A DNA stretch of 64,000 nucleotides from Parietichytrium sp. I65-24A (GCA_012862575.1 BLSF01000036.1:124001-188000); one strand, 5' to 3'. Numbered from the stretch's first letter, positions 30,426 to 41,262 are shown. Notes: a model not told the origin generated them from the sequence alone. Translations and numbers: made by a program.

Positions 30426-32709
30426 CTATACAGGCTTGATAGAAACAAACGCCAATTTAGCGTTTTCGGTTTCCGAGTAGTTGCGCACAGAGTATTCGGT
30501 CCGGGGAGGAACCCAGAACTGGTCGCCTTTGGACACCAAGAAGACACTATCATTCATGTGCACAGCAACAGCAACTTCTTGGGCCTCCAAAACAATGAAC
30601 ACCATGGTGTGGTCCATCCCGTTTTCGAGTGCTTTGGAAGACAGGGGAGGCAAATTCAACGCCCCGGAAAGAAACCGGTCATCGTCAAAGGCTGCACCAG
30701 CGACTGGAACGGCAGCAGGTACCTTTCTTCCGTCATGAGTGGAGAAGTACGTTTTCCTATCTTTGGGCAGATTCGTGTAGTCAATGTCATAGGACGGCCG
30801 AACCACCTGTTTTCCAACGTTTTGGCCAGTTGCCAAGTCCCTGACTGGAATAGGAGAATCCGGGTCGTTAAAGTTGAGTTCTTTGGGCCATGTTGGGGGA
30901 ATGGTTTTCTTGGAGCGTTTGCGCTGCACTGCCGAAGATCCAATGGTATGCGATCCGTTTTCAACTGCTCTTGGGACGAGTGGCTCAGGGGTCACCATGA
31001 ATTCTGGTTTTCCCGCTCTGACAGCCTCGCTAACAGTGTGGCCATGAACATCTCCGCGTTTGTATTGGATCCGCTCACCTTCCCAGAAGCGGAGTGGAGG
31101 AAATCTTTTGCGCTTGGACCTCGTGTTCGTGTCCTTGGGAAATGCCTTGATGTTGTAGCGATCCTTTTGCTCGGTAACTTTTCGGATACGCTTCATGTAG
31201 CCTTCTTCGAGACGGGCCACATCCTCGTCAAGCTCGTCGTCGCGGTCTCGGTCGTCGTCCTCAAGCACGTCGCTAATATCAACGCTGTTATCCTCGTCTT
31301 CCAAGCTGTTATCTTCATCAACTTCGTCGGCAGGGTTGTCATAGTAGTCCTCATCAAACTCCTCCTCGTCCGATGCGGAGCGAAGAGAGGCCACGGTTGA
31401 GCGCCTCCTCTTTTTGCGAGATGACGGAGGCTGCAGGACAGCTTTCTTTTTCTGTTTCGGGGCTGGCTTACTCTTCCTTGCCTGGCTCACCGCTGAAGAC
31501 TGGACCGATGACACTGGCGATTCCGACCCTATGGAACCGCCACCGGAGAGAATCTCCTCAAAGTCTCCCCCTCCGCTTTTAGCTGGCGACACAAACGAAG
31601 ACGCTGCTGAGAAATCTGCAAAGCGGCCGCCAGTGGTGCGTCGCTCCCGTTCCTGTGTGTGTAAGGAGTATGGAGGCATATTTACGGGCGGAGGAGGAGA
31701 TGTAGAAATGCGCCGGTTTTCAAGAGTTGAAGACTCTGGCGACTCCATACGGAATGGATCTGCTACAAAAGAATCCTTAGAAGGCGTGCTTTGATCGTGT
31801 AGCGACGGCAGGCCCTGAGACGTTTCCTCATCTCTCTCTAATGAAGCCGGGCGAGACGCCAGTGTCTCTTCTGCCCTGTGTACATTTAGATCCTCTGCAT
31901 CTTCGTGGACAACTTCTGACTTTGGCAGCTGTTCTAAATCCTGTTTTGCTGCAACTCTGGAGGAGACTGTTTGGGGCAAAAGGGCATTCAAGCCAGTGCG
32001 CCGAGGCGCTGCCGGCTTGACAGCTGCAGGACTATCTTTCCGTTCTGTTTTCAGCATCTGGTTAGAAGGAGGCGCAGCAGCTTTGGGTTTCGTAGGTTTG
32101 TATGTTTTCTTTGGAAGAAACAGAGGAGTGGCGCTGTTCAAGTCCGACAGAGATACAGAGTCGACAACTTGCTCCGCTCTGCTTTGCTTCAACACATTGT
32201 CGATTGCAAACTCGTCTCCAGCTTTGGATAGCTTGGACGCTGCAGGAAGGTCTTCGCCAGAGAGCTCGCCAATAGATATGCGTTTTGTCCAGCGTGAGTC
32301 TCCCGCCACCATGGAAGGAACTTGCACTTTCTTTTGGGCAGGCTTTCCTGGGACCGATGCAACCCCCTCTCTTTGAGGTTCGATTGGCTGATTCGCGTCG
32401 AGCGGCTTTAGCGCATTCCCTTTGCCCCGGCTTCCTTGGGGGACTTTCTTTTTCTCACTGCTGCCAAAGTATGCATCCAGGTCCTCAAGTCCGTGTGAGT
32501 CTCTTGCGGCATTCTCTTTCGGTCTGTACCCTGTCCGCTTGCCCGCTGGGCCAACTTCCTCTAGTTGCCACTCCCGCTTCTGCACAGATACATAATCCGC
32601 ATTTCATGCGCCAACGCGTCAGCCCAACAACGTTCATTCTCACACAACTAGACATTCCTGCTGCGCAACTTACCGTAATCACGCGACCAGTTCCTTCTCT
32701 TCTTCGCAT
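30426..32709 (-). CDS. CENPC: CENP-C/Mif2 kinetochore protein, two exons
   Basis: Exon 1 (32709-32674, 36 nt, MRRREGTGRVIT) and exon 2 (32579-30426) give 729 residues. The 94-bp intron has a GTAAGT donor and a GTGCAG acceptor; without it exon 2 has no ATG at its head. CENP-C binds CENP-A nucleosomes and dimerises to build the inner kinetochore. Diagnostic parts are the CENP-C motif RKRFPPLRFWEGERIQYKR at about 503-521 and a C-terminal cupin (about 640-729: MVFIVLEAQEVAVAVHMND, GDQFWVPPRTEYSVRNYS). The long N-terminal two thirds is disordered and acidic in places, as usual for the family. A CT-rich microsatellite and AACTCAC repeat lie just upstream. Confidence 0.88.
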
Positions 32710-32824
32710 CTTGCCAACGCTTTGTCCTCCTGATCTCTCTCTCTCGCTCACAACTCACAACTCACAACTCACGTTCCCAAGATCCCCGACTCACCACTTT
32801 GCTCGACGTTTACCGCTGTTTGCC

Positions 32825-32870
<46 letters not shown>

Positions 32871-33449
32871 GTCTCTCTCTCTGTCTCTCTCTGTCCGTCT
32901 GTCTGTCTGTTTCGTCCTCTCTGGTTCTTCGTCTCTCACTCTCTCACTCTCTCACTCACTCAAACTCTGTCCTTTGTCTTTTGTCTTTTGTCTTTTGTCC
33001 TTTGTCTTTTGTCTTTGCGTAACCACCGCGAGCAAATGTGAAAAAATTTCGCCCCAACTTTAAATTGCATGCGGAACTCAATTGCAGAACGCATTTGCGG
33101 AACGATTTTCAGGTGCTGGACTCTTATGGATATATAGGGTATATAGTAGCTGAGAAATACTGAGAATACCGGTACTGAGCGTAGGTATGGGACTTGGAAT
33201 TTTCGGGATGGCTGATGATGATGATGATGATGATGACGGTGATGGAGGCCAAGCAAAAGCGACTGACTGGGAATGATGTGGCTGGGGCGCAGAGGGGATA
33301 GAGGTTGAGGCGATTGATCAGTAGACTGTTTCGATTATTAGAAAGATACGGTGTGCGCGGGAGCCGCTGCTATGGTACTCGAGTTGTACAGAACTTTTTT
33401 CGCGCACGCACGCCTCATGACAATCAAGATGCTGATAGTGGCCATGAAA
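32710..33449. other. Intergenic region with CT and CTTTTGT repeats
   Basis: It holds AACTCAC x 3 (about 32748-32771), a long TC/CTGTCTCT tract (about 32822-32915), a CTTTTGT-type 7-bp repeat (about 32967-33015), a TACCGGTA palindrome at 33167-33174 and a GAT trinucleotide run (33211-33239). No gene is seen. The repeats close to 32709 would fall in the CENP-C promoter or leader. Confidence 0.6.
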
Positions 33450-34769
33450 TTAGCCTTCTTGGCCGAATTCCTGCGTCCACTCTTCAAAACGAGTGAGCTC
33501 CTCGGGCGACACCGAAGAGTTTCCACTCTCGAGAGCCATTAAGAAGTCCTCTGCCTTGGAGACGGGAACTCGCAGCTTGGAAGGTTCCACGTCATACAGA
33601 GAAATGGAGAGGGCATGACATTCCGAGCACGTCTTACCTTTGCTGGGATCGGATGTCAGATTGGGGGGGCAGTAAGGGCAGTTGGGGTACTTTTCACAAG
33701 GCATTAGGCCGCCATCTTCGTCTGGCAAAAATTGCTTGGCATGCTGACATATCCTAAGTGGCCTCATCAGGGCATCGCGCACTACGACGGAAATGTCGGA
33801 GCCAGAGTATCCTTGACTATCTTCGGCAAGCTTTTTATAGTCCCTGTCAGTCATATTGCTCGGGGTGTCCCCAACACTAAGCTCGAATAGGCGCTTTCGG
33901 GCAGGGAAGTCGGGGAGAGGGATGTATATTCTTTTCTCGAATCGGCGCCGCATCGCCGGATCAAGACTCCAAGGCGTATTTGTAGCTCCAAGGACCAACA
34001 CGCCGCGATCATCATGTGACACACCTTGCATCTGCACCAAGAACTCGGTTTTGATCCGCCGCGCAGACTCGTTCTCACCATCTGACCTGGACCCACAGAG
34101 AGAGTCGATCTCGTCAATAAAAATGATGGCGGGTTTGTTCTCCCTTGCCATCTCAAACAGATTACGGACAAGGCGTTCTGATTCACCCTGCCATTTAGAC
34201 ACCAGGTCAGACGAAGACACGGAGAAGAACTTGGAATCGGCTTCCGTTGCAACAGCTTTGGCAAGAAACGATTTGCCGGTGCCTGGAGGCCCGTACAAAA
34301 GAATGCCTTTCCAAGGCTTTCGCTTCCCCTCAAACAATTGTGGGAACCGCACAGGAAGAATTACTGCCTCTTTCAGGGCCTCTTTAGCGCCTTCAAGACC
34401 GGCCACATCGTCCCACTTCACGTTGGGTTTCTCGGCAACAATCGACGATGCGAGCGCACCCCTTAGCTTGGCCGCTTCTGAATCGACGCCGCCACCTCCG
34501 CCACCGCCCTCTGCTGCCGCCGCCTTTTGCGGTTTGTTGCTCTCTTCATTAGCTGCCTTTAGCTCTTCGGCCCGCTTCATGTATCCTTCTACCCGCTTCG
34601 TCAATACCTCCTTGGTTTTAGGATTCTTTTCGTACTTCATGGCAACCACAAACAGCTCCAACGCTCGCTGGTACTTGTGATACGCTTCCTCGTACTTTCC
34701 TTCATTGTCCAGCTGGATAGCTTCCGAAACTGTTGCAGTTGCCTGCTTGAGCATATCTTGGTTGCTCAT
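33450..34769 (-). CDS. VPS4: Vps4 AAA ATPase, paralog 1
   Basis: A 439-residue ESCRT-III-disassembling ATPase. The MIT domain is at about 1-80 (AIQLDNEGKYEEAYHKYQRAL). The AAA core has GPPGTGKS (Walker A), IIFIDEIDS (Walker B), ATNTPWSLDPAMRRRFEKRI with the arginine finger, and the usual C-terminal FEEWTQEFGQEG. In the beta-domain region it carries a Cys-rich insertion: Cys at about 358, 364, 367, 381 and 384 (NCPYC ... CSECH), which looks like a zinc ribbon absent from yeast and human Vps4. It works in multivesicular-body sorting, cytokinesis and membrane repair. The next gene upstream is a close paralog in the same direction. Single exon; ATG at 34767-34769. Confidence 0.95.
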   Translation of the reverse strand: MSNQDMLKQATATVSEAIQLDNEGKYEEAYHKYQRALELFVVAMKYEKNPKTKEVLTKRVEGYMKRAEELKAANEESNKPQKAAAAEGGGGGGGVDSEAAKLRGALASSIVAEKPNVKWDDVAGLEGAKEALKEAVILPVRFPQLFEGKRKPWKGILLYGPPGTGKSFLAKAVATEADSKFFSVSSSDLVSKWQGESERLVRNLFEMARENKPAIIFIDEIDSLCGSRSDGENESARRIKTEFLVQMQGVSHDDRGVLVLGATNTPWSLDPAMRRRFEKRIYIPLPDFPARKRLFELSVGDTPSNMTDRDYKKLAEDSQGYSGSDISVVVRDALMRPLRICQHAKQFLPDEDGGLMPCEKYPNCPYCPPNLTSDPSKGKTCSECHALSISLYDVEPSKLRVPVSKAEDFLMALESGNSSVSPEELTRFEEWTQEFGQEG

Positions 34770-35244
34770 CTTCTTCGCCTGCGCTCCACGCTTGCGGCGT
34801 TCTTTTGGCGCCTCCCAGCAACGCGCAATTGGCAGACTACGTGCGCGATCGGATACACCGCCTTAATTGGAACTGACTTTTAGCCCTTGACCCTCCACTT
34901 TCGCCTCGTTCCGTCTGTGAGTCCAGCTCGTTTGTGTCACCGTCAAATCGGCAGGATTGACTGTGCCACTGCATAGTGTGGAGAACGTCCCTTCTCAGAT
35001 GATTTTAGCTGAAGACGCTAATTCACCCTACTACTTCTATACGGCCGCAGATAGAAATGCTCGGAGCCGCGAGCTTGGTCTGCGTATGGAGCAAAGGCAA
35101 CAAAGAATAGTGGAAGTGGAAGTGGGAACAATACGAAGAGCATGAGTGATCAAAGTGTTTCTCTGACGTGTGTGCCTACATTTGCTATATATAATAAAGA
35201 GAGTTCCGGTATGGTTTAAAACCTGTCAGTTTTGCAAACTACTT
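34770..35244. other. Spacer between tandem VPS4 genes
   Basis: A 475-bp gap holding the promoter of paralog 1 and the 3' end region of paralog 2. A short TATATATAATAAAG stretch lies near 35190. No gene is seen. Confidence 0.5.
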
Positions 35245-36561
35245 TCAGCCTTCCTGACCGAACTCCTTCGTCCACTCTTCAAATTCAAAGAGCTCCTCCT
35301 CCGCTACGGAAGGATTGCAATTTTTGAGTGCCTCATGGAAGTGGTTGGCAGATGATTTTGGCACCTTGAGCTTGGATGACTCCACGTCATAGAGAGACAT
35401 GTTGATTGCATGGCAATACTCGCATTCTTCCCCCTTGGAAGATTTCTTTGAGGTCGATACCGGGCATCTGGCGCAGCTAGGATATCCATCCACAGGGGTG
35501 AGCATGCCATCGTCATCGGGCATAAACTGCTTCGCCTTCTGGCAGAGCCGAAGCGGGTACATGAGGGCATCCCTCACCACTACAGAAATATCAGATCCCG
35601 AATACCCCTCACTATCCTCCGCGAGCATATCGAAATCCTTTTTACGCAAGTCGTGCTGTGTGTCACCAATGTTGAGTTCGAACATCCTGCGGCGAGCCTT
35701 CTTGTCGGGAAGAGGAATGTAAATGCGCTTCTCGAAACGGCGTCTCATTGCAGGATCCAAACTCCAAGGCGTATTGGTCGCACCTAATACCAACACGCCG
35801 CGATCGTCATGTGATACACCTTGCATCTGAACCAGGAACTCAGTCTTTATACGGCGAGCGGACTCGTTCTCTCCGTCGGAACGTGAACCGCACAAGGAGT
35901 CAATCTCATCGATGAAGATAATAGCAGGCTTTGCTTCACGAGCCATTTCGAATAGATTACGGACAAGGCGCTCAGATTCACCTTGAAACTTGGAAACTAG
36001 GTCGGAAGAAGAGACTGAGAAGAATGTCGAGTCCGCTTCGGTAGCAACAGCTTTGGCCAGAAACGATTTGCCTGTTCCAGGAGGCCCATACAAGAGAATG
36101 CCCTTCCAAGGCTTGCGCTTTCCCTCAAACAGCTGGGGAAACCGCACCGGGAGGATCACAGCCTCCTTCAACGCTTCTTTGGCACCTTCTAGGCCAGCAA
36201 CATCATCCCACTTGATATTTGGCTTCTCTGCAACTATCGCAGACGACAGCGCACCGCGTAGCTTGCCAGTCTCTGAGTCTTTCCCTCCAACGCCCTCCAC
36301 GGTCGTGGCCGCGGCCTTTGGTCTATCCCGCTCCTCGTCGATCACCTTCTTTAGCTGTTCAGCGCGGTTCATGTATCCTTCCACTCTATTAGTCAACACC
36401 TCCTTGGTCTTGGGATTCTTCTCATACTTGAGTGCCACCAAGAACTGCTCCAGCGCGCGCTGGTACTTCATGTACGCCTCCTCATACTTTCCATCTCCGT
36501 CCAGCTGGATCGCCTCTGAGACCGTCGTCGTCGCCGTGCGGAGCATGCCCTGGTTATCCAT
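35245..36561 (-). CDS. VPS4: Vps4 AAA ATPase, paralog 2
   Basis: A 438-residue second Vps4 directly behind the first. All ATPase motifs match (GPPGTGKS, IIFIDEIDS, GATNTPWSLDP) and long stretches of the AAA core are identical to paralog 1. Divergence is concentrated in the MIT-AAA linker and the C-terminal third. The Cys-rich insertion is kept as CARC ... CEYCH (Cys at about 363, 366, 380, 383), so four of the cysteines are shared and one (Cys358 of paralog 1) is not. The two copies probably arose by tandem duplication and may differ in partner binding through the linker. Single exon; ATG at 36559-36561. Confidence 0.95.
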   Translation of the reverse strand: MDNQGMLRTATTTVSEAIQLDGDGKYEEAYMKYQRALEQFLVALKYEKNPKTKEVLTNRVEGYMNRAEQLKKVIDEERDRPKAAATTVEGVGGKDSETGKLRGALSSAIVAEKPNIKWDDVAGLEGAKEALKEAVILPVRFPQLFEGKRKPWKGILLYGPPGTGKSFLAKAVATEADSTFFSVSSSDLVSKFQGESERLVRNLFEMAREAKPAIIFIDEIDSLCGSRSDGENESARRIKTEFLVQMQGVSHDDRGVLVLGATNTPWSLDPAMRRRFEKRIYIPLPDKKARRRMFELNIGDTQHDLRKKDFDMLAEDSEGYSGSDISVVVRDALMYPLRLCQKAKQFMPDDDGMLTPVDGYPSCARCPVSTSKKSSKGEECEYCHAINMSLYDVESSKLKVPKSSANHFHEALKNCNPSVAEEELFEFEEWTKEFGQEG

Positions 36562-37761
36562 TTCGCTCGCGAACCTCGCAAGTACTTGCGCGCTTTTCCG
36601 CCCACACCGGCCTCAACCGTTCCTTCCGAGTCTGCAAACAAGCCGACACAAACCCAGCAACCTCAAGCCGGACGACCCAAGACCCAACCGCCGAGAGCAA
36701 CCAGGAGCAAACAGGAGCAAGCGCAAGCCGTTGCACGCTGGGAGACCGTGACAGAGACTATTCACGCAACTCTGCAACTCTGCAACTCTGCGTCGGCTTT
36801 TGTGTCAGTTCGTTTCTGAGTTGTGTGTTGTGTCAGTCAGTGTATAACTAAGTGCTCTTTTCCACTTCCCACTTCCCTCTTTCTGTCCTTCTTTCCTTCC
36901 TTCCTTACTTCACATTCTTCACCTCACATGCATCACAATAAGCTTCACCCAACCTGGCAACGTTTTACGAGGCTAGCCTAGATAGTAAGTTACCTATCAA
37001 AAGAGTTATCGCCATGTAGCGTGCATTCGCGCACTCTAGACTCTCTAGACTATGCGGAGGATAGTAGTAGGTCTATTGATCGGAAGCTATTATTTTTTGT
37101 CATACGGGCTCTTGTTAATGGATATTCTTAGAGACACTAAGTTTTAGTCTCTGATAATCTGGCTTTCAGGTGGGCTAATGACACTAGTGGCTAATAACGA
37201 TACCTCCTAGGCGTTCTCGGCGGCCACGGGACTGAACCAGTTAAGGTAGTTATACCGTATACTGTAGCCATAGTGGTCAGCACGAGATAAGAGGTAGTAT
37301 CGCTGAGACTAATGCTAATCCATTACTATGCTGACTAAGCTACATATCTTGCCACTGCTATTCTCACATACAGGTACCTTAGTAAAACTCAGCTATCCTT
37401 TCTCCCATAAATCTTCTAAGCAGCTGTCTCTTTTTTCGAGAACCAGAATCTTGAGCTTTGGTACCTCTGATAGCTTTGGGTTCTCTGCCTTGCTCGACAT
37501 CTTTGGGTTCCCCGTGCCCTAACCGAGGGGGTTAGGGCAAATTCAAAAAAATTTCCTCCCTCACTCACAGCACTCACAGCACTCACAGTGAGCAAAACGC
37601 ATTTGAATTCACAGTCAACAACAAACAACAACATCAACACAGCAGAGAAGTGGACGAGGACGTGGGTGCGAATGCGAATGCGAATGCGAATGTGAGCAGA
37701 GTGCGAATAGAGACGGGATTGCAACATATAAGAGCGAGAGTGAGAAGGGTCGGTGGGCGCA
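36562..37761. other. 1.2-kb divergent intergenic region
   Basis: No gene is seen. It contains a CAACTCTG repeat (3 units near 36764-36792), CACTCACAG x 3 (37563-37589) and GCGAAT x 4 (about 37666-37691, roughly 75 bp before the next ATG). The centre (36950-37500) looks like plain non-coding sequence. Confidence 0.5.
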
Positions 37762-40700
37762 ATGGGGAAGCGCTCGGAGGAGAGCGAGTCCGAGGCGGAG
37801 ATGGAGATGGAGATGGAGCTCGATCTGGACGCCGTCATGGGCGAAGAGCGAGAAACTAAGAATGAAACGGAGGAGAGCGATGGCGAGGCGGACGAACAGC
37901 TTGCGGGAAGAGGCGAGAAAATCAGGATCTCCACGAAGGAAGCCAGCGAAGAAGAAGGAGAAGGAGAATATGATGAGAGTGGAAACGAAAGTGCAGGCTC
38001 AAAAGCTGCACGGAAGAAATCCGCACAAAGCGCAGATGGCGTTCTTGCTCAAGATCAAGAGAGGAAAAGGAAGAAGATTTCGTTGATGCTCAACAGCAGC
38101 GATGATTCGGACAGCGAATCGTTGGATCCTCCGCTCAAGACGACTAGAAAGAAGTCCGCATCGAGTAAAGAAGACGGCCACGACTCTGACTCCTCCGAAA
38201 AGGAAGAAACTGCGAAGGAAGACGAGTCGTCGGACAATGAAGACGAACAAGATGGGATTGAGGAGATTTTGAGACGCTACCCTCAACCCGACCACGAGAA
38301 ACTTGATACTTGCAGCACAGAAATCCTTGACAAAGCGGAGCGGAAGAGGCTGCCTCCTTGGGCATTCCTTGTTGTAATTGATATTTTCTCCGCGAAAACT
38401 TGGCACTTTCCAGTTCGCCAGCGTGACGGGTCCATAAATTTACAGCTTTTGAAGGAGGCTCGCTCGGAATTGCGCACAGGCAAGCGTGCTGCTGCAGCAT
38501 CGTGGTCATTCAAGCTGAGTCCTCAAGCAGTTGAATCCTTCTCTATTCTTTGTGAAAAAGCCTGGCCAGGTCTTGCAGCGCCAAAAATTAGCCCATTGTA
38601 TACAACGTCTCCGCTGGTCGGCGGAAACCGATTTTGGGTGGCATCGTACCAAGATCTCAAGCGCGGAACCCAGAGCGTCCTTAAAAACATCGTGACTAAT
38701 GACTCCGATGATGAAGAGCAGCTGCTAGCAAAACAAGAAGAAAAGGATATCGAGGAAACACGTCGGCTTAGCGAGGAGAAAAGAAAGATCGAAGAGGAGC
38801 GCAGATCAAATGCACTTGGGGTTCTCAATCAGCTCCGCATGCGAAGGCAGCAGTCTCTTAACCGTGGTGGGAACATTGAGGCAAGCACCAAGGCGGCGCG
38901 AACAAGTTCCAAAGCGTCGAGGGCGGGTAATGACGAGTTGGTGGTCATCTCCGGCCCAGGAACTGCCAAGCACCGAGCCGAGAAAAGCGTCTCATCAGAT
39001 GGTCTTGCCCGCTCTCTGTCGATTGAGAGTGGGTATGAAGCCCGAAAATCTATTCGCGCAAAGCTCGTTGGGGATGCGCGCCGAAAGCTGGCCAACAAGC
39101 ACGCAAAATTCAATGGTTACAAAAGCATCGACCACCAATTTGAGATGAAAACTCGGTTGCAAAAGTCAGTTTTGAGGGTCGAAATGGAAGAGTGTACCAC
39201 CAAGACCGACGACGTCCAAGATGAACTGTTGGTCATTTTGCCTGCCTCCGATAAGCAAGAATCTGGGTTGAGTGCACACAAGGAAACAAATTTGAACAGC
39301 AAATCTGATGTGTCAGCTCCTCTGCCGGCCGAGGAAGAGAAGGCCCCCCCTGCTCGAGTGATTCGGACTTATGGGAAACGGACCGTCACTCCGTCGACGG
39401 AGCAAGCCCAGCTTCTTCACGAACAGCTCTCACAAGTCGAAATGAGTGCGGAGCCAACCGACAGCGAGAAAGACATCCTCGAGGATAACAAGCAAGTTCA
39501 GACAAGCCCCGCTAGTAATGCCGAGTCCCAGCGAATAGCTGAAAATGAAGAAGAGGAGGACGAAGAAGAAGAAGAGGAGGAGGAGCTGGAAGAGAATGAC
39601 GGAGCAGGCAACGACGAGGGCGAGCAGCAATCGGAGACCGAAGAAGTACCCTCAAAAGCAAGGAAAGACCGCGCTCAAGCATATCGCGCAATGCTCGAAA
39701 GGGAAAACGAAATCGTTCGCAAACGAAAGCAACACAAGGGAGACCACGTTGAGGATGAGGCTTCCGAAGAAGAGGAAGAGGAAGATCTTGGAATAGATGA
39801 CTATGGTGGCGAGACCAGCGGCCGACGGAAGGAGCGATCAGTTAGCGAAGAGCTTGAGCGGCGAGTCGATCAAGGTGTACATAAGCTTACCGAGGAAGAC
39901 TTGGAAGGCATTGTGGATGAGATTTCGGACGATGAGGGTGCCGATGGAGGCGATATTGGCGACTTCCATCGAGACGCGATGCGCAAGGTTGACGACGATG
40001 ATCTCGAGCGATTGGAGCGCGGGATCAAGGAGCATCGTCTTTACCAGGAGGTTTCGATGAGACGCAGAAATGTGAACGGCCGCATCTTGGGCGCGCTCGG
40101 AGATGCTTCAGACGAGGAAGACACGGACGAGGAGGATGAAATGGCGAAAGAGGAGAGGTATAGGTCCATCGACGACCAGCGCCGTATCGAGGCTGTCTCA
40201 AATCTTAATGGCGAAGGCGAAACCCTAGATGAAATCGATGCTGAAGCGGAGCAACAAGCTCTCTTTTTGCGGATGTCGAAACTCGAGCGGAGACGCAGAA
40301 GGATGCAGAGAAAACAAAATGAAAACGCCCAGACGAATAACAATTCTGAAGAAAGCGTAAATTCGAGCAATTTTCATAGCTCTGGCCTGATCGGCGGCAA
40401 AGACGTTCGACGCAAGCTTGAGGTGCTTCGGTGCCTCCGCCGCTCGTCCAGCGCAAACACTGCTCAAAATGGTGGTGCCCTCCAGAGGTCGCTAAGCGCT
40501 GGCTCTGGTGGTTCTGGTCGCTCAACTGAGTTGCGACGCAGTAGTACATCCAAAACGGCTCCCTCCAGACTCAATAGATCGTCGTCCATTCAAAGTCATG
40601 GCTCCGGTTCCGGTCTGCAAAGGTCAGGTTCGCTGCGAAGGTCTGCGACATTTCTTTCGGAGGGTCTCAAACGATCTGACTCCCAGAGATCATCTTCAGC

Positions 40701-40926
40701 TTCACTCTCAACTCTTTCGCGACAGTACGTTTTCGGTGTCGTCGAGGACAATGTCAACGTAGAAGAGGTTGTCGCGGAACCAGAGCAAGGAATGAAGCGA
40801 AGCGGCTCTTTACCTGCGAAGCGAAAGTTCATGCCAAAGGATGCCAACACTTTCACCAAGACCAACATGTCTGCAAAGCGAAAGCGAGCAACCGGATTGC
40901 TGCGTGCTGCATTGGCGCTAAGCTGA
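37762..40926 (+). CDS. Claspin/Mrc1-like replication checkpoint mediator (probable)
   Basis: A 1054-residue, highly charged, mostly disordered protein from the ATG at 37762; the open frame before it has only a GTG. Acidic runs (EEEEDEEEEEEEE near residue 600) alternate with basic and Ser-rich stretches. The best clue is the block around residues 660-780: DEASEEEEEEDLGIDDYGG, then ELERRVDQGVHKLTEEDLEG, EISDDEGADGGD, FHRDAMRKVDDDDLERL and MRRRN. This follows the order of the MRC1-like domain (an ESDDEY-type acidic box, a DEAEL helix, then a DI..xRRRR element). Claspin/Mrc1 links ATR to CHK1 and couples helicase to polymerase. A Ser/Arg-rich C-terminus follows. A generic acidic nuclear protein is the alternative. 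Confidence 0.6.
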   Translation: MGKRSEESESEAEMEMEMELDLDAVMGEERETKNETEESDGEADEQLAGRGEKIRISTKEASEEEGEGEYDESGNESAGSKAARKKSAQSADGVLAQDQERKRKKISLMLNSSDDSDSESLDPPLKTTRKKSASSKEDGHDSDSSEKEETAKEDESSDNEDEQDGIEEILRRYPQPDHEKLDTCSTEILDKAERKRLPPWAFLVVIDIFSAKTWHFPVRQRDGSINLQLLKEARSELRTGKRAAAASWSFKLSPQAVESFSILCEKAWPGLAAPKISPLYTTSPLVGGNRFWVASYQDLKRGTQSVLKNIVTNDSDDEEQLLAKQEEKDIEETRRLSEEKRKIEEERRSNALGVLNQLRMRRQQSLNRGGNIEASTKAARTSSKASRAGNDELVVISGPGTAKHRAEKSVSSDGLARSLSIESGYEARKSIRAKLVGDARRKLANKHAKFNGYKSIDHQFEMKTRLQKSVLRVEMEECTTKTDDVQDELLVILPASDKQESGLSAHKETNLNSKSDVSAPLPAEEEKAPPARVIRTYGKRTVTPSTEQAQLLHEQLSQVEMSAEPTDSEKDILEDNKQVQTSPASNAESQRIAENEEEEDEEEEEEEELEENDGAGNDEGEQQSETEEVPSKARKDRAQAYRAMLERENEIVRKRKQHKGDHVEDEASEEEEEEDLGIDDYGGETSGRRKERSVSEELERRVDQGVHKLTEEDLEGIVDEISDDEGADGGDIGDFHRDAMRKVDDDDLERLERGIKEHRLYQEVSMRRRNVNGRILGALGDASDEEDTDEEDEMAKEERYRSIDDQRRIEAVSNLNGEGETLDEIDAEAEQQALFLRMSKLERRRRRMQRKQNENAQTNNNSEESVNSSNFHSSGLIGGKDVRRKLEVLRCLRRSSSANTAQNGGALQRSLSAGSGGSGRSTELRRSSTSKTAPSRLNRSSSIQSHGSGSGLQRSGSLRRSATFLSEGLKRSDSQRSSSASLSTLSRQYVFGVVEDNVNVEEVVAEPEQGMKRSGSLPAKRKFMPKDANTFTKTNMSAKRKRATGLLRAALALS

Positions 40927-41262
40927 GAAATAAAACCCCTCACCCACCATCCATAACTCGCGCTCAACTCCAGATTCAAAGTCGCAGAAGGGGATAAATG
41001 GGATAAAATTTGTTTGACTTTCCACGTGCTATTTTCATTTCATCCACATCTTGTTCACGCTTGTTCTGACCCACAGTGCATCTATCTACAGAATACCCCA
41101 CTGCTACTGCATCTAACATGATCATGGTAGGACATGTAGGTAGGTGTTGTGTTGTTGGCGCGAACATATTTGAGTGATCGATTGATTCGTCGACTGCGAA
41201 GCGTTTGGTCTGACACCTGCGTGGAGGGTGCAGAGCGCCGAGCGCCAGGCAGGACGGGCAAG
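40927..41262. other. Short intergenic region
   Basis: 336 bp between two plus-strand genes. No gene or notable repeat is seen. Confidence 0.5.

Noticed and set aside
30339-31400. A 350-codon plus-strand open frame
   Set aside because: Antisense to CENP-C and without protein-like motifs.
33856-34680. A 274-codon plus-strand open frame
   Set aside because: Antisense to VPS4; a parallel frame appears antisense to the second VPS4 at 35990-36751, as expected from paralog sequence rather than a real gene.
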